Assembly: GCA_001404055.1 (NCBI GenBank)
Contig: CXTY01000003.1
Location: forward strand, 264,970-328,969
Source of the DNA: Roseibium album
GTDB taxonomy: Bacteria > Pseudomonadota > Alphaproteobacteria > Rhizobiales > Stappiaceae
Direction of reading: 5' to 3'
DNA length: 64,000 nt
Below are positions 55,452 to 64,000 of this stretch, piece after piece. Numbering within the stretch: the first letter of the stretch is position 1; the number at the start of each line of letters is the position of its first letter. The translations under genes were made by a program, and so were the position numbers. Below the pieces are notes generated by a model, which was not told the DNA's origin, did not search any database, and saw nothing but the letters and a program-made list of their open reading frames with translations.

Positions 55452-56845
55452 GTTTTTTTCTCCAGCGCAGCAGCAAATACGAGTGCTGCGCGGAACCGCT
55501 TACCGTCTTTCTTTTCCAGAAGCAGCCGCCCACCGAAAGAAACGGCAACGGAATGTGCGATAGCCAACCCCAGGCCGGCACTGCTCTGGCGGGACAATTT
55601 GGCCTGATTGAACCGTGCACCGAGCGCGGTAAGCACTTCATCCTCCGGCCCCGGTCCACTGTCCTCCACCCAGATGGCAACTTTTTCGCCATCCAGAGAC
55701 GCGCCGATCCGAACGGGTGAACGTCCATATTTGAGCGCGTTACTCAAGAGGTTCTTCAATGCCTCCGTCAAGGAAGGAACATCTGCCATAACCTCGACCG
55801 GACTTTCTCCGATGTCGATCAGGACTTCCATTTCAGGCTTCAGAACCGCATGATCGCCTTCTTCAAAGACATCAAGGACTATGTCACGAAGGTCCACGCG
55901 TTCCCTGCGCGCGCTGTCACCACGATGAATGACCAATGCCTGGCTCAGCATCTGGTCGAGCAGGCGGCCGAGGCTTGCCGAACGCGTTTGAATCCGTTCG
56001 ACGATCCGTTCTTTTCTGGAGATATCCATTTCATCGGAAAACAGATCCGCCTGCGCGCGTAACGCGGCAACCGGTGTCCGAAGTTGATGCGCCGTGTCGG
56101 AGATCAGATGGCGCATCGAGTTCATTTGACGGTCAAGTCGCGCCATGAACCCGTTCAGAGCGCTGATCATCACCTCGGTTTCTTTGGGAACTTCCGTATC
56201 CAGCGGGGTCAGGTCGTGCGGGTCACGAGCAGACAGACCGCCAGCGATATTTTCCAAAGGTCTGAGCACTGATCTGACCACAACAGCCGCAAGCAGAGCC
56301 ATCGCGAGACCGGTCGCCGCCAGAACATAAAGCGCCTTGCGTGTAATATCATAGGCCATGTCCTCGCGGGCATTCAGTGTCTGGCCGACAATAACCCTGA
56401 CCGTACCGTTCAACGTTCGCTCGGCAAATCTGCGCGAGACAACGGCATAACGGGCTGGTTCGTCAAAAAACGTTCCGTCAAAGAAACCTTCGCTCAAAGA
56501 CTGTCGGCTGTCCGGCAGGGATATCTCGTCGTAACCAGTCAAGGTTGCGCCTTCCGGCCCGATGATCCTGTAACCGATACGGTCATCAGGTGCGAGGGCC
56601 AGCAGCTCAAAAGCCGAGACCGGCAATTCAATTGTTGGCCGCCCGTCCAGTACAGTGACCGCAGAGGCAATGTCATTTGCCGCCCCAAGCAACAGGCGGT
56701 CATAGGCACTCCTCGCCGCTTCCCTGCCATAGGCGAATGCGGCAATTGAAACAAACACACCACCGATAATAAGCAGCAGGGCGATACCAAGCGCGACACG
56801 CGCGGTCAGCGACGAGGTTGCCAGTCTGCGGACGAATTCAGACAT
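55448..56845 (-). CDS. tctE: TctE-like sensor histidine kinase
   Basis: The 465-residue protein has two membrane helices (about 15-37 and 160-185) around a periplasmic sensor, then HAMP, a HisKA domain with the phospho-His in SDTAHQLRTP (near residue 250), the N box LLSNALKYG and G boxes EDSGPG and GLGLAIAHSV. The ATG at 56845 overlaps the response-regulator stop by eight bases; longer frames read into that gene. It is divergent from tctCBA, the classical TctDE arrangement, and couples external carboxylate sensing to transporter expression. Confidence 0.88.
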   Translation of the reverse strand: MSEFVRRLATSSLTARVALGIALLLIIGGVFVSIAAFAYGREAARSAYDRLLLGAANDIASAVTVLDGRPTIELPVSAFELLALAPDDRIGYRIIGPEGATLTGYDEISLPDSRQSLSEGFFDGTFFDEPARYAVVSRRFAERTLNGTVRVIVGQTLNAREDMAYDITRKALYVLAATGLAMALLAAVVVRSVLRPLENIAGGLSARDPHDLTPLDTEVPKETEVMISALNGFMARLDRQMNSMRHLISDTAHQLRTPVAALRAQADLFSDEMDISRKERIVERIQTRSASLGRLLDQMLSQALVIHRGDSARRERVDLRDIVLDVFEEGDHAVLKPEMEVLIDIGESPVEVMADVPSLTEALKNLLSNALKYGRSPVRIGASLDGEKVAIWVEDSGPGPEDEVLTALGARFNQAKLSRQSSAGLGLAIAHSVAVSFGGRLLLEKKDGKRFRAALVFAAALEKKT

Positions 56846-57509
56846 CAACTTCCAACTTGTATCCAAGCCCTCTTTGGGTCTCGATCGTGATTGAACAATC
56901 TGACAGCTTTTTCCTGAGCCGGGCGATATAGAGCTCAAGCGCGTTCATACTGACCTCCGTATCTTGAAAACTGAACACCCCCTCAAACAACCGTTCTTTG
57001 CTCACGGTCTTGCCCCGGTTGCGTATCAAAAGCTCCAGCAGCACAAATTCCCGGCGCGTGAGATTGATCGGACTGTCATCCCTGCGGACAACGCGGGCGG
57101 AGGCATTGAAGGTCAGATTTCCGAGTGAAATTTCTTCAACCTTGTCACCCAGTTCTCTTCTGAACAGCGCCCGAATACGCGCATCCAGTTCCCGATGATC
57201 GAACGGCTTCACGAGATAATCATCAGCGCCGGAATTAAGTGAAGAAACCCTTTCGTCAACTGAGAACTCGGCTGTCAGCATCAGAACGGGCGTACGGTCT
57301 CCACGCGAGCGCATCTCCTTCAGAAGCTCGGTTCCAAGTCCATCTGGCAAATTAATGTCCAGAACGATCACGTCATAGCGCTGAACCTCGATGCAGGCCC
57401 GGGCCTCCTCCAGCGTCTTGGCCAGATCACAGGCAATACCTGTTCGCTCCAGCCTGATCATGATTGCTTCAGCCATGTCAAAGGTGTCTTCAACGAGCAA
57501 TAAGCGCAC
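56838..57509 (-). CDS. tctD: TctD-like OmpR-family response regulator
   Basis: The 223-residue protein starts at a GTG (57509) with GGGGAGG nine bases upstream; the alternative ATG at 57560 gives an odd basic leader. The receiver domain shows acidic residues E7/D8, phospho-acceptor Asp51 (VLDINLP), Thr in MLTAEFS and Lys in VKPF. The C-terminal winged helix contains NLTRREFVLLELLIRNRGK. It probably binds the direct repeat at 57577-57594 to activate tctCBA. Confidence 0.92.
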   Translation of the reverse strand: MRLLLVEDTFDMAEAIMIRLERTGIACDLAKTLEEARACIEVQRYDVIVLDINLPDGLGTELLKEMRSRGDRTPVLMLTAEFSVDERVSSLNSGADDYLVKPFDHRELDARIRALFRRELGDKVEEISLGNLTFNASARVVRRDDSPINLTRREFVLLELLIRNRGKTVSKERLFEGVFSFQDTEVSMNALELYIARLRKKLSDCSITIETQRGLGYKLEVDV

Positions 57510-57576
57510 GATTTCATTCCTCCCCTTGACCTTCTTGCCCCGCCTTTTGAATGCATGCAAGCGATCTGACGCTAGG

Positions 57577-57594
57577 TGACAGGTTGATGACAGG
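57577..57594. promoter_or_regulatory. Direct repeat, candidate TctD binding site
   Basis: Two TGACAGG copies with an exact 11-bp period (57577-57583 and 57588-57594) stand between the divergent tctD and tctC genes. Head-to-tail heptamers one helical turn apart are the normal binding pattern of OmpR/PhoB-type regulators. Confidence 0.6.
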
Positions 57595-57698
57595 GTTTCG
57601 CGTTACGCTCATTTCACATTCGTTGGAAGGAACCGCAACAGCGGTCTGACGGATTCTACCGGCCTCAACGAGCCGGACCATGTGGAGGAAAAAATATC

Positions 57699-58688
57699 AT
57701 GGCTTTTAAATCGACCCGTCTTTTGCTCGCGGCAGCATTTCTCGGTGCATCCGCGTTTGGCGTATCGGCAGCAGACTTCAAACCGGAAAACCCAGAGTGC
57801 ATCGCACCGGCCAACCCGGGCGGCGGCTGGGATTTCACTTGTCGGCAGGTTGGTAAATCCCTGCAGGATGCAAAATTGCTCGATAAAACCATGCAGGTCG
57901 TAAATCTTGCCGGCGGCGGCGGCGGCGTGGCCTTTGCTGAAGTCGTCAACAAGCGCGGCGGCGACAACGATCTCATTGTTGCAGCTTCTGCGGCGACTGC
58001 GACCCGTCTGGCACAGGGCGCATATCCGGGTAACACCATGGACCAGGTTCGCTGGATCGCAACCATTGGTGCCGACTACGGCGTTATCGCTGTTGCAGCT
58101 GACAGCCCGGTCAATACGCTTCCAGAACTGCTGGAGCAGATCAAGTCTGACCCGACTTCAGTATCCGTTGCCGGTGGTTCTGCAGTTGGTGGCTGGGATC
58201 ATCTGAAAGTCCTGATCGCTGCGAATGCTTTTGGCATCGACGATGTACGCTCTGTCAAATACATCGCATTTGATGGTGGTGGTGAAGCTGTCACCCAGCT
58301 GCTTGCCGGTTCCGTACAGGCCTTCACTGGTGACGTCTCTGAAGCAAAGGGCTTTGTTGACAGCGGCGACATCAAGGTGATCGCGGTTCTGTCTCCAGAC
58401 CGTCTGCCGGGCGACTTTGCTGACTTCCCGACTGCCGTTGAGCAGGGCGTGGATGCCATCGGTGCAAACTGGCGCGGTTTCTACGCACCGGGCGACATGT
58501 CCGATGATGCCTACAACGCCTGGGTCTCCAAGATCGCTGATCTCTATGCAACCGATGCCTGGAAAGGCGTCATGGCTGCCAACGGCCTGGCACCGCTTGA
58601 TCTGCAGGGTGAAGAGTTCGAACAGTTTGTTTCCGGTTCTGTCAACCAGATCCAGACTATCTCCAAAGAGATCGGCATCATCAAATAA
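57699..58688 (+). CDS. tctC: Tripartite tricarboxylate transporter substrate-binding protein TctC
   Basis: The 329-residue protein has a Sec signal (TRLLLAAAFLGASAFGVSA, cut before ADF) and the TctC fold, including CIAPANPGGGWDFTCRQVG, the carboxylate-binding loop of the family. TGGAGG precedes the ATG. High-affinity binding of citrate or a similar di- or tricarboxylate is expected. It is followed by a strong terminator before tctB. Confidence 0.93.
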   Translation: MAFKSTRLLLAAAFLGASAFGVSAADFKPENPECIAPANPGGGWDFTCRQVGKSLQDAKLLDKTMQVVNLAGGGGGVAFAEVVNKRGGDNDLIVAASAATATRLAQGAYPGNTMDQVRWIATIGADYGVIAVAADSPVNTLPELLEQIKSDPTSVSVAGGSAVGGWDHLKVLIAANAFGIDDVRSVKYIAFDGGGEAVTQLLAGSVQAFTGDVSEAKGFVDSGDIKVIAVLSPDRLPGDFADFPTAVEQGVDAIGANWRGFYAPGDMSDDAYNAWVSKIADLYATDAWKGVMAANGLAPLDLQGEEFEQFVSGSVNQIQTISKEIGIIK

Positions 58689-58706
58689 GTTTGCCATCTT
58701 AAAACT

Positions 58707-58740
58707 ACGGGGGCACAGTGACTGTGCCCCCGTTTCTTTT
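58707..58740 (+). terminator. Strong terminator between tctC and tctB
   Basis: The sequence 58707-58733 is a perfect inverted repeat with 13-base arms (ACGGGGGCACAGT) around one central base, followed by TTCTTTT. It should end most transcripts after tctC and so yield binding protein in excess over the membrane subunits. Confidence 0.85.
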
Positions 58741-58799
58741 CCATAGATCCCATAACAGGCGGCAGACATTGAAACGGGCCCGCCTGCTGGAAGGTATCC

Positions 58800-59231
58800 A
58801 TGAGCGACCGCATTTTTGGCGTGGTCGGGCTTGTCCTAGCTTTAGGGTATGTCTGGGCCGCTCTTGTCATCGAAGAGAGCTTCCTGTCCGACGCAGTCGG
58901 TCCGAAAGCCTTTCCCCTTATCATCGCAACGGTACTGGGCCTGTCGTCTCTGGCCATTATCGCCAAGCCCGACAAGTCACCGGACTGGCCGCCGCTCGGT
59001 CGGTTTCTGGAGGTCGGCTTTGCCATTCTGGTGATGATCCTCTACGCGATCATGCTGCCTGAATTCGGGTTTGTAATCGCCACCGCACTGGCAGCCACTT
59101 ACCTTACCTGGCGCCTGGGAACGACACCCATCTCCTCCGTGATTACCGGCTGTGTGACGTCAGCTGGAATTTACGCGGTGTTTCATCTCATCCTTGGCCT
59201 GTCTCTGGCCAAAGGCCCTCTTGGTTTTTAA
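58800..59231 (+). CDS. tctB: Tripartite tricarboxylate transporter small membrane protein TctB
   Basis: The 143-residue protein has four predicted membrane helices, in line with TctB. It begins MSDRIFGVVGLVLALGYVW, and AFPLIIATVLGLSSL is typical of the family. It lies 12 bp before tctA. It is a poorly understood but required membrane partner of TctA. Confidence 0.9.
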   Translation: MSDRIFGVVGLVLALGYVWAALVIEESFLSDAVGPKAFPLIIATVLGLSSLAIIAKPDKSPDWPPLGRFLEVGFAILVMILYAIMLPEFGFVIATALAATYLTWRLGTTPISSVITGCVTSAGIYAVFHLILGLSLAKGPLGF

Positions 59232-59243
59232 CGGAGCGCATCC

Positions 59244-60785
59244 ATGGAAACTCTGTCTTCACTGGCCGACGGCTTCGCGATTGCCCTCACGTTCCAGAAC
59301 ATCCTTCTTGCACTTTTAGGCTGCTTTCTAGGCACCTTGATGGGTGCATTGCCAGGCCTTGGCCCCTCAAACGGTGTGGCCATCCTTATCCCGCTAGCCT
59401 TCACGCTTGGGCTCGGAGCAACGCCATCGCTCATCCTGCTGACGTCCGTTTATTACGGCGCCATGTATGGTGGTCGGATATCGTCCATTCTCCTGAATAT
59501 TCCAGGCGACGAACCCGCCATGATGACCTGTCTTGACGGTTATCCCATGGCGCAAAAAGGCAGGGCTGGTGAAGCCTTGTCGCTTTCGGGTGTTGCTTCT
59601 TTCGTCGGCGCGTTTTTTGCCACCTGGGGTCTGATCTTTCTCGCTCCGCAGCTCGTAAAAATTGCGCTGCTGTTTGGCCCGGCAGAATATTTCGCCCTGT
59701 TCACCCTGGCTTTTGCGACCCTTGGCGGCGTTGCCTCGAGCAACCAGGCAAAAACCGCTTTTGCCGCTGCACTCGGCATTGGTCTGGCGACCGTTGGCGT
59801 CGACACGCAGACCGGCGTACCGCGCTTCACCTTCGGCGAAGTCCATCTATATGACGGCATCGACTTCCTGGTGGCGATTGTCGGCCTGTTTGCCTTGTCG
59901 GAAGTCTTCATTTTTCTGGAACACCGCCACGGTGAGGCTGACGCCAGCAAGAAGAAGGTTACGATCGGTCGTCTGATGCCGAGTTACGCCCTGCTGAAAT
60001 CCTGCACGCCAACCATGCTGCGGACCAGCTTCCTTGGCTTCATCGCCGGCGTCCTTCCAGGTGCTGGAGCCTCTCTCGGCTCGTTCATTTCCTATACGAT
60101 GGAAAAGAAGCTGGTCGACAAGGAAGGCACTTTCGGCACGGGTGACCCTCGTGGTGTCGCAGCACCGGAAGCCGGTAACAATGCGGCAGCTGGTGGCGCG
60201 CTGGTTCCCATGCTCGCCCTCGGCGTGCCGGGTTCAGGCACGACAGCCGTTCTCCTCGCGGTTCTTCTGGCGCTCAACATCACGCCTGGTCCGCTCTTGT
60301 TTACCCAGCAACCTGATGTGGTCTGGGGTCTGATTGCGGCCTTGTTCATCGCCAACTTCATGCTGCTCGCAATGAACATTCCGATGATCGGCCTGTTCAC
60401 ACGCGTCCTGCTGGTGCCGCCGCGTATCCTGATGCCGATCGTTGCCATGGTCAGCTTTGTCGGTATCTACGGCATTTCCGGATCATCATTCGATCTGCTG
60501 GTCATGATCGGCTTCGGTGTCATGGGCTGGATCCTGCGGAAACTCGACGTGCCGCTGGTTCCGATCATTCTCGGCACGCTGCTTGGCAATTCCATGGAGA
60601 ACAATCTCCGCCGCGCCATCACGATTGACAACGGTAACTGGTGGACACTCGTCGACAGCCCGCTTTCGATCACGCTCTGGTCCCTCGCCATCATCGGCTT
60701 CGTTCTGCCGATCATTTTCGGCAAGGTCCTGAAAGCGCGCATGAAGCACATGGCCAAGGACGAAGAAGGCGCCACGATCGACTGA
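59244..60785 (+). CDS. tctA: Tripartite tricarboxylate transporter large permease TctA
   Basis: The 513-residue protein has about twelve membrane segments and the two TctA signature loops GALPGLGPSNGVAILIPL and GVLPGAGASLGSFISY, which arose by internal duplication. NNAAAGGALVPMLALGVPGSGTTAVLL is also typical. It carries out ion-coupled uptake of the carboxylate delivered by TctC. Confidence 0.94.
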   Translation: METLSSLADGFAIALTFQNILLALLGCFLGTLMGALPGLGPSNGVAILIPLAFTLGLGATPSLILLTSVYYGAMYGGRISSILLNIPGDEPAMMTCLDGYPMAQKGRAGEALSLSGVASFVGAFFATWGLIFLAPQLVKIALLFGPAEYFALFTLAFATLGGVASSNQAKTAFAAALGIGLATVGVDTQTGVPRFTFGEVHLYDGIDFLVAIVGLFALSEVFIFLEHRHGEADASKKKVTIGRLMPSYALLKSCTPTMLRTSFLGFIAGVLPGAGASLGSFISYTMEKKLVDKEGTFGTGDPRGVAAPEAGNNAAAGGALVPMLALGVPGSGTTAVLLAVLLALNITPGPLLFTQQPDVVWGLIAALFIANFMLLAMNIPMIGLFTRVLLVPPRILMPIVAMVSFVGIYGISGSSFDLLVMIGFGVMGWILRKLDVPLVPIILGTLLGNSMENNLRRAITIDNGNWWTLVDSPLSITLWSLAIIGFVLPIIFGKVLKARMKHMAKDEEGATID

Positions 60786-60811
60786 TCGCAGCACTGATCT
60801 CAAACAACGCG

Positions 60812-60845
60812 AAACGCCCTCTCCCAACGGAGAGGGCGTTTCTTG
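60812..60845 (+). terminator. Terminator after tctA
   Basis: A perfect 13-bp stem (AAACGCCCTCTCC with GGAGAGGGCGTTT) and loop CAAC begin 26 bases after the tctA stop and run into TTTCTTG. It ends the tctCBA operon. The remaining about 210 bases to the converging hydrolase gene show nothing recognisable. Confidence 0.88.
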
Positions 60846-61055
60846 TTTGATACGGCAAGCACAACTGAGGTCCGTTTTGCGCTCTCAATTTGGTCGTTCG
60901 TCCGCCTTCCCTCGCTCCTGAAAGCCGACATTCAATCAAGACGCAGCGAATTGCCGAGATGGGCGAAAAGTGGACGCTTGCGGCGACTATATCAAACGAC
61001 CAGCATAGAGAGGCGCAGTGACCTGCGACTCCCCTCAATGTCTATGATGTGTTCG

Positions 61056-62288
61056 TCAGTCCTTCAGATGGCTCAGAACGAATAACGCCCTATCCACCGT
61101 CTCCTTGTATTTTCCGGGAACGCCATTGTCTTCCCAATCCTGCATGAACACGATTGACAGGCCTGTCGGGCGATGGCTAAAGCCGACCTGACCGTAGGAA
61201 CCAAGAGTGTAGATCAGGTCGTGCTCCGGCAGGTACCAAGCCTGCGAAGCATAGGTGATTGTTGTTCCCAACAAACCTGCAGCTCCTTGCCCACCTTCCG
61301 ATTTGCTATAAAGATCCTTGCCGCCATCATCGATAGACGCATAGAAACTCTTAGGTGCCTTACCTTGCGCAATCCACTGGTGGAATAATCCGTAGTCCCG
61401 CAGGGTCGTACTTACGCCATAGGAGGGACTTGAGGTCCCATCAACGGTCAGGGCAATCGAACCCCGGCTGTTTGCACCGAAATCGTTGAAAAGCTCAGAC
61501 AGATGCTTGTTGAAGGGCTGGTCCGTAACACCCTCGACAAGCATCGCCAGTAGATCGGTGTTTTTGTCATTGTAGTTGTGAACTTCACCGGGCTGGTCCG
61601 GTGTTTCCGCTGCGATGACCGCCTTGCGATGCCCTGTCGGTTCTCCCGGTTTCAGACCCTGCTCAGTTTCGAATACGTAAGCTTCGCCACCTGGGACGTG
61701 GTAGTCGTTGGCTGGCAAAAGGCCTGCCTGCATATCAAGGACGTGCTGGACAGTCGCCTTTCCGATACCGCTGCCCTTGAAATCAGCAAGATAACTATCG
61801 ATCGTTTTGTCTGGATCGAGTTTGCCCTCGTCAATCAGCTTCGAGGCGATGACCCCGGCATAGGTCTTGGATGATGACTGCAACAGCTGGAGCGTGTCGA
61901 TGTTCAGATAGTTGTCGTAGAACTCCCCAAGGATCTTGTCGTCCTTCAGGATCAGAAACCCTTTGGTCTGGGTCGCGAGGAGCGTTTCAACGAAACTGCG
62001 CCCCCCTTGAAACTCTTGTCCGATATCGAAAGTGTTTTCCGCTGCTTTCAGAATGGCTGGATTGGTCGAAGCCATAATCGGGGTAGTGCCGAATAGCCCG
62101 TACTCTTCCCAGCGGGTCGAGGTATATTTGTAGTACGGCCAAAGCTGCATGTTTTGCGGTGTGATTTCACTCAATTCGAAACCGCGATAGAAGTCATTGA
62201 TGTTTCCGCGTTCGGAGTCCGCTATTGCACTGCCAGGCCCCAACACCAATAACGCCGCAATGGTGCTGTATAAGATCTGCTTTTTCAA
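61056..62288 (-). CDS. Exported serine hydrolase, class C beta-lactamase/esterase family
   Basis: I take a TTG at 62288 as start because GGAGG stands eight bases before it and it gives a compact signal peptide (KKQILYSTIAALLVLGPGSAIA); an ATG at 62318 adds ten polar residues. The 410-residue product has the S-x-x-K motif SSSK (Ser138, Lys141), a Y-x-D variant in HNYNDKN where class C enzymes have Y-x-N, and GQVGFSHRP near the C-terminus where the third motif is expected. Such proteins are esterases, peptidases or lactonases of the periplasm. No partner gene is adjacent. Confidence 0.85.
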   Translation of the reverse strand: MKKQILYSTIAALLVLGPGSAIADSERGNINDFYRGFELSEITPQNMQLWPYYKYTSTRWEEYGLFGTTPIMASTNPAILKAAENTFDIGQEFQGGRSFVETLLATQTKGFLILKDDKILGEFYDNYLNIDTLQLLQSSSKTYAGVIASKLIDEGKLDPDKTIDSYLADFKGSGIGKATVQHVLDMQAGLLPANDYHVPGGEAYVFETEQGLKPGEPTGHRKAVIAAETPDQPGEVHNYNDKNTDLLAMLVEGVTDQPFNKHLSELFNDFGANSRGSIALTVDGTSSPSYGVSTTLRDYGLFHQWIAQGKAPKSFYASIDDGGKDLYSKSEGGQGAAGLLGTTITYASQAWYLPEHDLIYTLGSYGQVGFSHRPTGLSIVFMQDWEDNGVPGKYKETVDRALFVLSHLKD

Positions 62289-62465
62289 TGAATTTTCCTC
62301 CAGATTAGTCAATGCCATGGCTCATTCGACAGTCACGATGGCTTCCCAGAACGGGCAAAATTTGCAGCCTCTTTTGAGCTTAGTACCCTAACAGGCAAGA
62401 GGAAATAGCCTTTCCAAGAAAAGCCGAATTTTGTTGCGCAGACCGTCAATGCCCGCTTCGAGCCT

Positions 62466-64000
62466 ATTCCGTTGAAAAACTCGTTGGTTTTGCGATTTGA
62501 ACGGTGTGCTGAGTTCGAGCAAACCGTGCCTTGCTTATGCAGGGCAACCGATCTGTGGGGTCGGGATGAGTTTTGCGAGTTTCCTGAGGTTCTGGGTTGT
62601 GGCTGCGAGGTGGAATTCATCGCGGGCTCCGCACGGTCCACGCAATCGAAGCCGGTCGAGTTTCAAAATGCGTTTGAGGTGGGCAAACAGCATCTCGACC
62701 TTTTTTCTCAACTTGCATGAGATTGCATATTGGGTGGTGTGTGAGATGGCACGGGCGACATCACGCGAAGGCTCGTGGATCGACCTTGTGACCTTGCGTT
62801 GTGGCTCCTTCGGGCAACACTTCGGCTTCAGGCCGCAGGCATCACAATCGGCCTTGCGGGCGCGGTAGCGCAATGTCCCATCCTTGTTCGCTCCAGCTCG
62901 TGGCGTCGTGAAAGCGCGGCGGAATTGTTTGAGCTCTTTGCCGCCTGGACAGATGTAAGCATCGTTTGCGGTATCATAGGTGAAGTCCGCCCGCTCATAG
63001 GTTCCATCCTTGCGTCCAGACTTGTCTATTACCGGAATGTGCGGGGCAATCCCTCGCTCGTTGACCAACCAGTCGAGCATGGGACCAGAACCATAGGCGG
63101 TATCGGCAATCAGCCGCTCGGGCATCAGATCAAACCTGTCGCCCACCCGATCTATCATGGTTCGCACGGAGCCAACCTCAGCCTGCCGGATTGAACGTGT
63201 GGCTTCCACATCCAGGATCACTGCATTGTCGGTATCGATAAGATAGTTTGTGGAATAGGCGAAGTAGGCAGGCCCGCCCCGTGCACCAGTCCACTGAGAG
63301 GCAGGATCGGAATGGGAGGTGAACTTCGGCTCCACCGAACTGGCTGCGCCGAAGGCTTCATCGTCCAGTGTTTCCAGATATTCCCTAACCGCTCGCGGGG
63401 CATCAGAGGGATCAATCCTGTCTGGCTCCCAGTCCGATCGCGGTGTGGAGTTCTGCCGGTTGGCATCCGCTTGGATCAGGCTCGCGTCAGCTGCAAGACG
63501 TTGGCCGCTCGCCAGTCCTTCCTCGATGCAACGCGCCACAACTGTCTCGAAGACATGCCGCAACAGATCGCTGTCCCGGAACCGTCCATGGCGGTTCTTT
63601 GAGAAGGTCGAGTGATCCGGTATTGGATCGCACAGATCCAGGCGGCAAAACCAGCGATAGGCCAGATTGAGATGGACCTCCTCGCACAGCCGCCGTTCTG
63701 ACCGGATACCCATCGTGTAACCGACCAGCAGCATCCTGATCATCAGTTCCGGATCAACTGAAGGACGACCGGTTGAACTATAATACGGAGCCAGATGTTT
63801 GCGAAGGTCGGACAGATCAACAAACCGGTCAATCGACCGCAGTAGATGGTCATTCGGGACATGATCATCAATCGAGAATTCGTAGAACAGCGCGCTTTGC
63901 GCTTCCTGCTTCGGACCCATCATCGCCCATATCTCCCAAATCAATAAGGAGAGTGAATCAGCGTTCGGCACTCAAAACAACAGGAGTTTTTCAACGGAAT
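62466..64000. mobile_element. IS1182-family insertion sequence
   Basis: The terminal inverted repeats are ATTCCGTTGAAAAACTC at 62466-62482 and its perfect reverse complement at 63984-64000, with weaker matching further in (both continue to TTTTG). The right end falls on the last base of the window, so a few more repeat bases and the target duplication cannot be seen. The 1535-bp length and the single transposase gene suit IS1182. Nothing indicates damage. Confidence 0.88.
62535..63923 (-). CDS. IS1182-family transposase
   Basis: The 462-residue DDE transposase starts at an ATGATG pair (63923) with GGGAG upstream; the frame can be extended to 63971. It shows the N-terminal DUF772-type region (YYSSTGRPSVDPELMIRMLLVGY), the catalytic segments around RLAADASLIQA and LIADTAYGSG, and the Cys-rich zinc-like knot CDACGLKPKCCP typical of IS1182 members. 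The C-terminal VEMLFAHLKRILKLDRLRLRG holds the catalytic Glu of the Y-R-K-E-like region. It appears intact and may be active. Confidence 0.92.
   Translation of the reverse strand: MMGPKQEAQSALFYEFSIDDHVPNDHLLRSIDRFVDLSDLRKHLAPYYSSTGRPSVDPELMIRMLLVGYTMGIRSERRLCEEVHLNLAYRWFCRLDLCDPIPDHSTFSKNRHGRFRDSDLLRHVFETVVARCIEEGLASGQRLAADASLIQADANRQNSTPRSDWEPDRIDPSDAPRAVREYLETLDDEAFGAASSVEPKFTSHSDPASQWTGARGGPAYFAYSTNYLIDTDNAVILDVEATRSIRQAEVGSVRTMIDRVGDRFDLMPERLIADTAYGSGPMLDWLVNERGIAPHIPVIDKSGRKDGTYERADFTYDTANDAYICPGGKELKQFRRAFTTPRAGANKDGTLRYRARKADCDACGLKPKCCPKEPQRKVTRSIHEPSRDVARAISHTTQYAISCKLRKKVEMLFAHLKRILKLDRLRLRGPCGARDEFHLAATTQNLRKLAKLIPTPQIGCPA

Noticed and set aside
1..64000. tRNA, rRNA, CRISPR array, phage or plasmid replication genes
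   Set aside because: None was recognised on either strand; no regularly spaced repeats and no integrase other than the IS transposase were seen.

Overview
The window looks like a marine alphaproteobacterium, probably of the Stappiaceae/Rhodobacterales type (for example a Roseibium/Labrenzia relative). This is inferred from gene content: a Rhodobacter-type polyol locus, several TRAP/TTT/ABC uptake systems, an MttB-like methyltransferase and a DUF1523 gene. No rRNA, tRNA or CRISPR array was seen.

Layout. (1) 1-5.0 kb: two enolase-superfamily genes, a LysR regulator and a non-pyrrolysine MttB-like methyltransferase. (2) 5.1-17.9 kb, minus strand: a long operon for aerobic anthranilate (2-aminobenzoate) breakdown through CoA thioesters. 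It encodes 2-aminobenzoyl-CoA monooxygenase/reductase, an SDR, MarR, enoyl-CoA hydratase, acyl-CoA dehydrogenase, CoA ligase, a Liv-type ABC importer, a thioesterase and a Rid protein. A 270-bp MITE sits exactly at the ligase stop codon. (3) 18.2-29.6 kb: an FCD/GntR-controlled regulon with an intradiol dioxygenase, TRAP transporter, OsmC, nitroreductase, FAH-family hydrolase, YciI protein, malonyl-CoA decarboxylase, malonyl-CoA synthetase and a periplasmic metallo-beta-lactamase-fold hydrolase. Three of its promoters share the same 11-bp word, ATAATATCGAT. I propose that it degrades a polyhydroxybenzene to pyruvate plus malonate. (4) 29.7-39.8 kb: a probable iodate reductase locus (idrP2-P1-B-A) with a HEAT-repeat protein downstream. 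A divergent Crp/Fnr regulator, DUF2478 protein and pseudoazurin lie on the other strand, and a Crp/Fnr-type box lies between the two operons. (5) 40.0-46.3 kb: an uncharacterised five-gene operon with a TelA/PspA-like coiled-coil protein, two unknown proteins, an AAA+ ATPase and a two-pass DUF1523 membrane protein. (6) 46.6-54.1 kb: LacI regulator, smoEFGK polyol ABC transporter, sorbitol dehydrogenase smoS and mannitol dehydrogenase mtlK. (7) 54.4-60.8 kb: a TctDE-like two-component system with a co-operonic solute-binding protein, divergent from a tctCBA tricarboxylate-type transporter. (8) 61.1-64.0 kb: a serine hydrolase and an IS1182-family element whose right terminal repeat ends on the last base of the window.

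Taken together the region is a catabolic island for dissolved organics: aromatics, polyols, carboxylates and methylated amines. A periplasmic oxyanion-respiration module is included. Mannitol use, iodate reduction and a polyphenol-type pathway would fit life with brown algae, but that is an inference from co-location only.
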